Positions 1-5,995 of a DNA stretch of 17,711 bases are shown one piece after another (the stretch's first letter is position 1; every line of letters begins with the position of its first letter). Position numbers and translations under genes: made by a program. The notes beneath the pieces are model-generated. The model searched no databases. It worked only from the letters and a program-made list of their open reading frames with translations, and had not been told where the DNA came from. Source of the DNA: SIG437 sp045576235 (lineage in GTDB: Bacteria > Bacillota > Clostridia > UBA1381 > UBA9506); contig JAZNGA010000020.1 of assembly GCA_045576235.1 (NCBI GenBank), positions 1 through 17,711 of the forward strand, written 5' to 3'.

Positions 1-1
1 C

Positions 2-1324
2 AAGCGTGACGACTTCAACCGTATGATTCAAGATGCGGAAGACGGCAAGCTCGACCTTATCGTTGTAAAATCCATATCAAGATTTGCAAGAAACACCGTT
101 GACTGCATAAGAGCCGTAGAAAAGCTTAACAAGCTTGGTGTAGCAGTAAAATTTGAGGATGGCGGACTAAACACTGCCACCCCGACAGATGCAGCCGCGA
201 TAAAGGTTAGTTCGGCACTTGCACAGGAAGAATCACAATCCATTGCACTGAATGTAAGAATCGGCACAAGAAACAAAATGCGAAACGGAACCTACATTCA
301 GGTAAATGCTCCTTATGGTTACACCTATAAGGATAAAAAGCTTGTCATAAACGAAGAACAAGCCGAAGTAGTGAGAAAAATATTCACAGAGTACATTGCA
401 GGAAAAGGCACCACCGAAATTGCAAGTCTCCTGACGGAATTAAAAATACCCAATAAAAACGGAAAAGAAAAATGGTCTCCCTCTGCTATCAGCTACATCA
501 TAAGCAATGTACGATACAAGGGTGATGCTCTTTTGCAGAAATCATACACAGACGGATTTCCGTATAAAAAGGTTAAAAACACAGGCGAGCTTGATATGTA
601 CTATCTGCATAATGTAAATGAGCCGATAGTATCCGCCGAGGTTTTCGATATGGCATACACTCTCCTTGAAAAAAGGCAGAAAAAGTTTACTCACACAACC
701 TATGGGGATGCCGGAATATTTACTAAAATGATATACTGCAAAAACTGCGGTACACCATACAAGCATAAGGGTGACGGAGTCTGGACCTGCAGAACTCACG
801 ATGTAAGTATAGACAAATGCAATGCCCAACCCGTAACCGAAGAGCTTATCAAAAAGGCATACATCCTTATGTACAACAGGCTGAAAGCAAACTACAAACA
901 CATACTCACCCTCTTTATCAATCAGATTGAGGCAATGAAAAACAATCAATCTGAAAAGGACGCCATATCTGAACTCAACATACAGATAGCACAGGTCTCC
1001 GAAAGGGTTATGATGATAAACAGGCTCAAGGATAACAACCTTGCCGATCCGTCATTTTATATGCAGGAATTAAATGAATGCGACCGCAGAATGATGGAAC
1101 TAAAGGCAAGGAAAAATAAAATCCTACATGAGAATCGGTACAACAAAATAGTTACTGACACAAAAGGACTTGTAAAGGAGCTTGAAAAAAGTGATTCCAT
1201 CTGCACCTTCGATACCGAAGGCTTCAAAAGGCACATACAGAAATTATACATAACAGACAATGAAATCACCTTCGTGCTGAAGAACGGAATTGAGCTTGAG
1301 ATTGAAAAACAGGAGGTGCCTTAA
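2..1324 (+). CDS. Large serine recombinase 1 of a triplet (5' partial)
   Basis: The reading frame is open through the left edge, so the start and the N-terminal segment carrying the catalytic serine lie outside the window. What remains begins inside the resolvase domain, with KSISRFARNT, the serine recombinase motif containing the conserved arginines. It continues through the recombinase DNA-binding domain (GYTYKDKKLVIN to NVRYKGD), a zinc ribbon (CKNCGTPYKH, then paired cysteines) and a C-terminal coiled coil. Such proteins cut and rejoin DNA at att sites to integrate or excise an element. The next gene starts 2 bases after the stop, and its ribosome binding site (aggaggtg, 1312-1319) lies inside this gene's end, so the three recombinases form one operon. 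Family assignment is firm; the role as ICE integrase subunit is inferred from the triplet. Confidence 0.95.
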   Translation, partial: KRDDFNRMIQDAEDGKLDLIVVKSISRFARNTVDCIRAVEKLNKLGVAVKFEDGGLNTATPTDAAAIKVSSALAQEESQSIALNVRIGTRNKMRNGTYIQVNAPYGYTYKDKKLVINEEQAEVVRKIFTEYIAGKGTTEIASLLTELKIPNKNGKEKWSPSAISYIISNVRYKGDALLQKSYTDGFPYKKVKNTGELDMYYLHNVNEPIVSAEVFDMAYTLLEKRQKKFTHTTYGDAGIFTKMIYCKNCGTPYKHKGDGVWTCRTHDVSIDKCNAQPVTEELIKKAYILMYNRLKANYKHILTLFINQIEAMKNNQSEKDAISELNIQIAQVSERVMMINRLKDNNLADPSFYMQELNECDRRMMELKARKNKILHENRYNKIVTDTKGLVKELEKSDSICTFDTEGFKRHIQKLYITDNEITFVLKNGIELEIEKQEVP

Positions 1325-1326
1325 AA

Positions 1327-2190
1327 ATGGCTAACAGATACATACCCTTCGGCTATGAAATACAAAATGCCGAAATCGTTATTGTAAATCAAGAGGCATT
1401 GCTTGTGAAATCAGCCTTTGAATTATACATAGCAGGCAAATCCTACAAAACTATAGCTGACAGATTTGAAATGTCAGGAATCTGTTACAACAAGGATTCT
1501 GCAAAATGGAATAAAAATATGGTTAAGCGGATGATAGAAAACGAAAAATATACAGGCACAGATGAATATCCGCCTATCATAGACGAAAAGCAATATCACA
1601 AGGCAAACCGCATAAGGCTCTCCAAAAACATAAAGGCAGACAGCGATAAGATGGAATATGACAAATTCATAAGAACTCACGCCCAATGCCCTGAATGTGG
1701 ATTTTCCATCAAAAGACAAAGGCAAGGTCACGACAAGGGTGCATATACGGCTTACAAATGCTCAAATCCGATATGCCCGGCGAAATCAATTCACGAAGAC
1801 AGATTATATGAATACATAAACGGAATTGTAAACCGACTTATAGATAATATCGAACTTGCAGATGTAGAGGTTAAAAATCAAAGCCGAAATGATGAAAATA
1901 TTGATGAGCTTACCAATGAAATATATATCAAGACCATAAATGACAACACCGAAAAGGATGAAATCCTAAAGGATATATACAGACTTGCAAAACTAAAATT
2001 CAAAAGCTATACCAAAACCGATATGAGCAAGGTGACCGAAAAAATCAAGCAGGAGCTTTGCAAATATGGAATAAGTGAAAAAGCCCCTCTTCCGCTGATG
2101 GAGAAAATAATATCAAAATTCTATATAGGCGGAGAAAATGGCTTAAAGATAAAACTGATAAACGATAAAATTTTAGAAAGAGAGGGATGA
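1327..2190 (+). CDS. Recombinase-domain protein lacking the catalytic resolvase domain (triplet member 2)
   Basis: This 287-aa protein starts directly with the recombinase DNA-binding domain (YIPFGYEIQNAEIVIVN, then NEKYTG). It then has a zinc ribbon (CPECGFSIKR, with CSNPICP following) and a helical C-terminal part. No Y-x-R-x-S motif and no resolvase fold are present, so it cannot catalyse strand cleavage itself. The start is well supported by aggaggtg at 1312-1319, and the gene upstream ends 2 bases earlier, so this is a complete short gene and not a truncated large one. Its stop overlaps the next start (ATGA at 2187-2190). It most likely acts as a DNA-binding accessory or directionality subunit for the two catalytic recombinases; that role is an inference. 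Confidence 0.9.
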   Translation: MANRYIPFGYEIQNAEIVIVNQEALLVKSAFELYIAGKSYKTIADRFEMSGICYNKDSAKWNKNMVKRMIENEKYTGTDEYPPIIDEKQYHKANRIRLSKNIKADSDKMEYDKFIRTHAQCPECGFSIKRQRQGHDKGAYTAYKCSNPICPAKSIHEDRLYEYINGIVNRLIDNIELADVEVKNQSRNDENIDELTNEIYIKTINDNTEKDEILKDIYRLAKLKFKSYTKTDMSKVTEKIKQELCKYGISEKAPLPLMEKIISKFYIGGENGLKIKLINDKILEREG

Positions 2191-2192
2191 AA

Positions 2193-3794
2193 ATGTCAGC
2201 ACCTAATGTTACATTAATTCCGGCAACTAAAAAAATGTATGAACCAAAAATGGGAAGAAAGAAATTGAATGTTGGAGCATATTGCCGAGTTAGCACTGCT
2301 GAAGAACAGCATGATAGCTTCGAAAATCAGGTTGATCATTACACAAAAATGATTGAAGGCAAAGACGAATGGAGTTTAGTAGAGATATTCGGTGACGATG
2401 GTATTACAGGAACCTCTGCTGAAAAAAGACCGGCGTTTCGCAGAATGATGAAAATGTGTGAGCAAGGAAAAATTGATTTAATAATCACAAAATCAATATC
2501 CCGATTCTCAAGAAACACAGCGGTAACCTTGGAATATGCAAGAAAGCTAAAGCTCATGGGAATTGGCATAATATTTGAAAAAGAAAACCTCAACACCCTT
2601 GAAGTGTCAAGCGAATTTCTTCTGTCAATGTACAGTACCTTTGCCCAACAAGAAAGCGAAAGCCAGAGTCTGAATGTGAAAATGGGTAAACGCTCCAGAT
2701 ACAGTCAGGGACAAGCTTGCTTTAACTTCAACCGAGTATATGGATACGGGCAGGACAATGAAAAAAACATATACATAGTCCCCGAACAGGCAGCCGCAGT
2801 AAAAGTCATATTTACAAGATTCCAAAGAGGACTCAGTATGAGAGAAATTGCAGACTCCCTTATAGAAGAAAAAATACCCTCCCCATCGGGAAAACCTGTA
2901 TGGAAAACTGAAGCCGTGAAAAGAATTCTTGTAAACGAAAAATATGCAGGAGATGTACTGACACAAAAAACATATGTAGTCGATCCCATCAGCAAAAAGA
3001 CAAGGAAAAATACAGGAGAACTGCCAAAATTCTATATAAAAGATCATCATATTGCCATCATAGACCGTGAGGTGTTCGATGCTGTACAGATTGAACTTAG
3101 CCGAAGAAGTTGCATAAAAAAGAATGAGAATAAAAATGACTATGGTAAATACAGCGGCAAGTATCCCTTCAACAACATAATCGTCTGCGGAGAATGCGGA
3201 ACCAAGTACCGCCGTACAATGTGGGTAACAAGAGATAAGCAAAAGGAATATGTCTGGAGATGTATGAGCAGGCTCGAACACGGAAAGAAAAAGTGTAAGC
3301 ACTCCCCAAGCATAAAAGAAGAATTCCTAATATCCGCAGTAACCGAAGCTGCAAACTCTATGATAACGGATATGGTATATGCAAAGGAAATATTAAAAGG
3401 CGCTATCGCAGAGGTCATGGGTGACAATGTGCAGAATAAGATGAATGAAAATACTGCAAGGATGAATGAGCTTAACGAAAGATTGAGTCAAACTCTCACT
3501 AAAAACTTAGACGGCGAAATCAGCATTGAGGAAATGGACAAAATCTTCTCGGAAATCCGTGATGAGCAACTACGGCTCCGCCACGAAAATGATGCATACG
3601 AAAAACGGAGACAAATAGAATCTGCTGACCACGAAAAACTGAAAACAATCTTCAAGACCATCGATGAGATGCCTGAAGAAATTGACAGACTCGAAGATGA
3701 CTCTATCAGAATGCTGTTCGACAGAATTGAAATCGTATCCAAAAATGAAATGCGAATCTGGTCGGGAGACTACGTCTATACCGTCAATATGTAA
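2193..3794 (+). CDS. Large serine recombinase (triplet member 3, full length)
   Basis: A complete serine recombinase of about 533 aa. The resolvase domain carries YCRVST with the catalytic serine near residue 34, then the KSISRFSRNT arginine motif and QQESESQSLN. The recombinase DNA-binding domain follows (YGYGQDNEKNIYIVPEQA to NEKYAGD), then a zinc ribbon (CGECGTKYRR, later CMS and CKH cysteines) and a coiled-coil C-terminus. Two in-frame ATGs exist: 2187 overlaps the previous stop, but agaggg (2181-2186) sits directly against it and is better spaced for 2193, which I prefer. It is the only complete catalytic enzyme of the trio seen here. It probably integrates or excises the element together with the two genes upstream. 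Confidence 0.95.
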   Translation: MSAPNVTLIPATKKMYEPKMGRKKLNVGAYCRVSTAEEQHDSFENQVDHYTKMIEGKDEWSLVEIFGDDGITGTSAEKRPAFRRMMKMCEQGKIDLIITKSISRFSRNTAVTLEYARKLKLMGIGIIFEKENLNTLEVSSEFLLSMYSTFAQQESESQSLNVKMGKRSRYSQGQACFNFNRVYGYGQDNEKNIYIVPEQAAAVKVIFTRFQRGLSMREIADSLIEEKIPSPSGKPVWKTEAVKRILVNEKYAGDVLTQKTYVVDPISKKTRKNTGELPKFYIKDHHIAIIDREVFDAVQIELSRRSCIKKNENKNDYGKYSGKYPFNNIIVCGECGTKYRRTMWVTRDKQKEYVWRCMSRLEHGKKKCKHSPSIKEEFLISAVTEAANSMITDMVYAKEILKGAIAEVMGDNVQNKMNENTARMNELNERLSQTLTKNLDGEISIEEMDKIFSEIRDEQLRLRHENDAYEKRRQIESADHEKLKTIFKTIDEMPEEIDRLEDDSIRMLFDRIEIVSKNEMRIWSGDYVYTVNM

Positions 3795-3818
3795 AACAGA
3801 GAAATTATATAAAAAGAC

Positions 3819-3847
3819 TTGTAAAAGAATTAAAAATATGATACAAT
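3819..3847 (+). promoter_or_regulatory. Predicted sigma-A promoter for a small RNA
   Basis: A -35 like TTGTAA (3819-3824) and a -10 TACAAT (3842-3847) are separated by 17 bases, placing a start near 3854. No ORF with a ribosome binding site follows before the terminator at 3988-4020, so the transcript would be non-coding. Prediction from sequence only. Confidence 0.5.
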
Positions 3848-3962
3848 AAAACAAACAAAAAGACATAAATTATGCTTTGGTACTGATAAGGGTAAAACCT
3901 TTCAAAACCGCATAAATACTGGTAAAAATAGCGGTGACAGTAAAACCGTCACGCTCGTACAG

Positions 3963-3977
3963 CAAAATCCCCACTTT
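3963..3977 (+). repeat. 15-bp inverted repeat, left copy
   Basis: The sequence caaaatccccacttt is the exact reverse complement of 11105-11119. Matches stop at both flanking bases, apart from weaker similarity further outward (tcgtac here, tcgtat there). It sits after the recombinase triplet and may be a recombinase core site. Confidence 0.6.
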
Positions 3978-3987
3978 GGGGTAAGAA

Positions 3988-4020
3988 ATCCCAGAACTAT
4001 CAAGGTTCTGGGATATTTTT
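3988..4020 (+). terminator. Rho-independent terminator after the recombinase triplet / small RNA
   Basis: A perfect 10-bp stem, ATCCCAGAAC (3988-3997) with GTTCTGGGAT (4005-4014), encloses a 7-base loop and is followed by a T-rich run (atttttat). Confidence 0.8.
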
Positions 4021-4069
4021 ATGACCTAATGTACTACCACAGTTAAACCACAGATGAATAATTTGAAAC

Positions 4070-4125
4070 AAAACTCCTTTCAAACAGAAATTATCTTATT
4101 GATAATATTAGAAAGGAGTTTTTTT
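4070..4125 (+). promoter_or_regulatory. Hairpin that sequesters the ribosome binding site of the next gene
   Basis: AAAACTCCTTTC (4070-4081) pairs perfectly with GAAAGGAGTTTT (4111-4122), a 12-bp stem. The loop holds a further 6-bp stem, ATTATC/GATAAT. The right arm contains the Shine-Dalgarno GGAG (4115-4118) of the gene starting at 4126, and it runs into seven T residues (4119-4125) just before the ATG. The structure could act as a transcription terminator, as a translation block, or as both. The pairing is directly visible; the regulatory role is inferred. Confidence 0.65.
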
Positions 4126-4500
4126 ATGCGAAAAATTGGTACAAAAGCAGATTGTGAAAAATTGTGGGGACTACCTCCGCCTGTCTATCAGAGAATAGAA
4201 GAAACTATCGCACTTCTCAACTATCATTACGGCGAAAATCGTAATATTGATAAAGATTTAGGAGGTTACATTCTTGTAATAGAAGATAAACAGGATTTTG
4301 CAGAGTTCAAAAAAATCTTTTCGGAAGAAGTAAGTAATATCACAATAGAATATTCCGACATCATATTTTGGAAAGATGAACCTACTCATACAGCCTCATT
4401 ATTCCTTGTTTCAAGCGATTTTTCTATTCTTATCATCATTCCATATTCTCTCACTCCCACAGCCTTTCTCACAAACAAAAAGCATAGAAATGAGGTGTAA
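4126..4500 (+). CDS. Hypothetical element protein, 124 aa
   Basis: I do not recognise a named domain. The start at 4126 is chosen because gaaaggag (4111-4118) is correctly spaced before it; an in-frame ATG at 4054 has no ribosome binding site and lies upstream of the hairpin. The protein begins MRKIGTKADCEKLWGLPPPV. It has an acidic central stretch, including the short segment GGYILVIEDKQDF, and a more hydrophobic part near the C-terminus (LVSSDFSILIIIPYSLTP). It leads a run of small co-directional genes and its stop is one base from the next start, so the two are probably translated together. Similar short proteins are common in clostridial integrative elements, but that is general recollection and gives no function. 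Confidence 0.75.
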   Translation: MRKIGTKADCEKLWGLPPPVYQRIEETIALLNYHYGENRNIDKDLGGYILVIEDKQDFAEFKKIFSEEVSNITIEYSDIIFWKDEPTHTASLFLVSSDFSILIIIPYSLTPTAFLTNKKHRNEV

Positions 4501-4501
4501 A

Positions 4502-4834
4502 ATGGACAAATGCGTGGACAATGTCTTTTGCTCTGCAAAAAATATTATGGTAAAATCTTTCTGTGAGGTGGTGCTGTTGGATGAAAAAAATATAGAATTA
4601 CTAAATTCTGTATACAAGGACATAAATGACGAATTTGGGATAGATGTTGCAATGAGAATGTATCAGCTATATAAAGGAACACAGGTTAATTTCCCCATGC
4701 GTTTTCTTAATCCTGAGTTGGTTAAAAGAAAAATCCTTGAAGAATTTGACGGCACAAATCTTAAACAATTAGCTGTTAAATACAGTTATTCAGAAAAAAC
4801 ATTAAGAAGGCTGATAAAAGATTCAGTCAAATAA
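4502..4834 (+). CDS. Mor-like transcription regulator
   Basis: The C-terminal two thirds look like the Mor family (Mu middle operon regulator, helix-turn-helix). A dimerisation-like helix is followed by MRMYQLYKGTQVNFPMRF, and then by the recognition segment DGTNLKQLAVKYSYSEKTLR. The length of 110 aa fits the family. The start at 4502 is one base after the previous stop, with gaggtg (4492-4497) as ribosome binding site; an internal ATG at 4547 is a less likely alternative. As a DNA-binding protein amid element genes, it probably controls transcription of this operon or of transfer and excision genes. Domain assignment is from motif recognition; the target is unknown. Confidence 0.75.
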   Translation: MDKCVDNVFCSAKNIMVKSFCEVVLLDEKNIELLNSVYKDINDEFGIDVAMRMYQLYKGTQVNFPMRFLNPELVKRKILEEFDGTNLKQLAVKYSYSEKTLRRLIKDSVK

Positions 4835-4848
4835 GGAGGTATTTCATA

Positions 4849-5085
4849 ATGGGTTTTTTCAGCGTACTTGGGGAGATAATTTTCGGTGCTATAGAGTCAG
4901 GAGCTAAGTCGTCTGCACAGCAACAATACAATACTGCTCGAAAATATGCAAATGACAGTTCTCTTTCACCTGAACAGAGAAAGAAAGCACAGGAAATGGC
5001 AATGAAGGCTAAAAGTGACTTGGAACACTTTAACAACACACAGGAAAACCGAGACGAACTCAAGAAAGAGCTTTTTAATAAATAA
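4849..5085 (+). CDS. Hypothetical small protein, 78 aa
   Basis: A strong ribosome binding site, aaggaggt (4833-4840), precedes the ATG by 8 bases and overlaps the stop of the upstream gene. The protein has a short hydrophobic or amphipathic start (MGFFSVLGEIIFGAIESGAK). A long charged helical part rich in Gln, Lys and Glu follows (SPEQRKKAQEMAMKAKSDLE). This pattern would suit membrane-edge attachment followed by a helical tail, but no family is recognised. It sits between the Mor-like regulator and another small Lys/Ala-rich gene, in what looks like one transcription unit that ends at the terminator at 5304-5339. Confidence 0.7.
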   Translation: MGFFSVLGEIIFGAIESGAKSSAQQQYNTARKYANDSSLSPEQRKKAQEMAMKAKSDLEHFNNTQENRDELKKELFNK

Positions 5086-5106
5086 TTTGCAGGAGAGGTG
5101 AAACAA

Positions 5107-5286
5107 GTGGCAGCAACAACTAAAGAACAAATACTCAAAGTCGCTGAAACTAAAGAGAAAATGGCAGCAAGACATTGGGCAAAAGCAAAGAGCGACCCAG
5201 AAAAGTATGGTTATGAGTTTGCAAATGCAAGAATGTTGTATGAAACCGCAAAGAAAGCGAGAGAGTCAGCCGCAAAAATGAAATAA
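5107..5286 (+). CDS. Hypothetical Lys/Ala-rich small protein, 59 aa
   Basis: Two in-frame GTG codons could start this gene. The one at 5107 is preferred because gaggtg (5095-5100) stands 6 bases upstream, whereas the GTG at 5098 lies inside that site. The product is almost entirely predicted helix (TTKEQILKVAETKEKMAARH, then KAKSDPEKYGYEFANAR) and strongly basic. No domain is recognised; a small nucleic-acid-binding or coiled-coil protein is possible. It is the last gene before the terminator at 5304-5339. Confidence 0.65.
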   Translation: MAATTKEQILKVAETKEKMAARHWAKAKSDPEKYGYEFANARMLYETAKKARESAAKMK

Positions 5287-5303
5287 TCATTGTGAATTAC
5301 GAT

Positions 5304-5339
5304 AGAGCTATGGCGAATTAAAAGTCATAGCTCTTTTTC
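5304..5339 (+). terminator. Rho-independent terminator within the small-gene cluster
   Basis: AGAGCTATG (5304-5312) pairs with CATAGCTCT (5326-5334) across a 13-base loop and is followed by tttttct. It ends the transcript carrying the preceding small genes, so the micro-ORFs beyond it may depend on readthrough or an unseen promoter. Confidence 0.75.
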
Positions 5340-5361
5340 TATTTAAAAGGAGATGATAAAA

Positions 5362-5442
5362 ATGCAATATAAACTAATAGGTTTTTGTTTGACATTAGTA
5401 ATAATGCTGTCAGTGGACAGCTTGTGTAAGAAAGGAGCTTAA
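5362..5442 (+). CDS. Micro-ORF, 26-aa hydrophobic peptide
   Basis: A strong ribosome binding site (aaaggagatgat, from 5346) precedes ATG at 5362. The predicted peptide begins MQYKLIGFCLTLVIMLSVDS and ends with a short basic tail (CKKGA). That gives one hydrophobic segment long enough to enter a membrane. The end of the ORF contains the ribosome binding site (gaaaggagc, 5430-5438) of the next micro-ORF. It may be a real membrane peptide or a leader whose translation regulates the next gene; nothing here separates the two. Confidence 0.45.
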   Translation: MQYKLIGFCLTLVIMLSVDSLCKKGA

Positions 5443-5445
5443 AAT

Positions 5446-5553
5446 ATGTGCTTTTTAGTTGGAGCAACAACAGGTATATTTAGTGCAATCAGTGAAGGGG
5501 CAATGCTCGCTGTAAGCGTGTATCTTGCTACAAAAGGAATTAAAAGAAGATAA
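5446..5553 (+). CDS. Micro-ORF, 35-aa predicted membrane peptide
   Basis: The ATG at 5446 lies 3 bases after the previous micro-ORF's stop, and a strong gaaaggagc site overlaps the end of that ORF. The peptide starts MCFLVGATTGIFSAISEGAM, continues LAVSVYLATKG and ends in a basic IKRR tail. It resembles a single-pass membrane peptide with a positive C-terminus. No family is recognised. The paired ribosome binding sites and tight spacing argue that both micro-ORFs are translated. Confidence 0.5.
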   Translation: MCFLVGATTGIFSAISEGAMLAVSVYLATKGIKRR

Positions 5554-5575
5554 AATCGTAAAAGGAGCATAGAAA

Positions 5576-5941
5576 ATGACAACAGAATACGAAACAATAC
5601 TTAAATTTCTAAAATCAAACGAAGAAAAATTGAAAGTATTTCTGTCTGCAGATGAAAAATCAAAGGAATACAGATACAGGATAAAAGGAAAGAAATCGTC
5701 AAGAACTATTTTCATGTCGGAACAACTTCAATTCCTGATGAATGAATTTTGCATTGAGAATGATTTGAAAATAGGTGATTTTGTAGAACTTGCCATAATT
5801 GAACACTTAAACAGAAATGGAAAGGAACATAGGATAATAGAAATTTTGTCAAATGTGCCTGTTCCATCAACAGATGAGGGGAAACAGGGGAAAAAGCTCA
5901 AAGAGCAGACACAACCAAAGAAAAGTGAAGAGGAAACATAA
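5576..5941 (+). CDS. Ribbon-helix-helix-like DNA-binding protein, 121 aa
   Basis: The ATG at 5576 has aaaggag (5561-5567) at good spacing. The central part (SSRTIFMSEQLQFLMNEF, then DLKIGDFVELAIIEHLNRNG) has the strand-helix-helix pattern of a CopG/Arc-type ribbon-helix-helix regulator. It is flanked by a charged N-terminal helix and a Lys/Glu/Gln-rich tail. It lies 54 bases upstream of a serine recombinase gene and could regulate that gene or act as an accessory factor for excision. The fold is inferred from pattern, and no exact family name is claimed. Confidence 0.7.
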   Translation: MTTEYETILKFLKSNEEKLKVFLSADEKSKEYRYRIKGKKSSRTIFMSEQLQFLMNEFCIENDLKIGDFVELAIIEHLNRNGKEHRIIEILSNVPVPSTDEGKQGKKLKEQTQPKKSEEET

Positions 5942-5963
5942 GGGGATGCACTGGGAATCCCCT
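5941..5963 (+). promoter_or_regulatory. Hairpin between the RHH-like gene and recombinase 4
   Basis: AGGGGAT (5941-5947) pairs with ATCCCCT (5957-5963) over a 9-base loop. Only a weak T-run (ctttccc) follows, so it may be a weak attenuator or an operator and not a full terminator. Confidence 0.35.
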
Positions 5964-5995
5964 CTTTCCCTGTCAGATGAAAGGAGAACAAAAAG

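Larger units (their letters stand above)
3854..4020 (+). ncRNA. Candidate structured small RNA downstream of the recombinase triplet
   Basis: About 165 bases between a plausible promoter and a strong terminator contain successive possible stems. These are AAGG/CCTT (3888-3891 with 3898-3901); ACCGC/GCGGT (3907-3911 with 3931-3935); GCG-G-TGAC with GTCACGC (3931-3938 with 3948-3954, one bulge), which competes with the previous stem; and CCCCA/TGGGG (3969-3973 with 3977-3981). The phrase gtaaaacc or a close form occurs three times. There is no convincing coding frame. The region could be a regulatory RNA, or simply DNA structure used as an attachment or transfer site. I do not recognise a named RNA family. 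Confidence 0.4.

Noticed and set aside
2625..3302. 225-aa open frame on the minus strand
   Set aside because: It lies wholly inside the recombinase 3 gene, has no recognisable domain and reflects the AT-rich antisense frame.
4054..4125. Upstream in-frame extension of the 124-aa gene
   Set aside because: No ribosome binding site at 4054, and the extension would translate through the hairpin; 4126 has a strong site.
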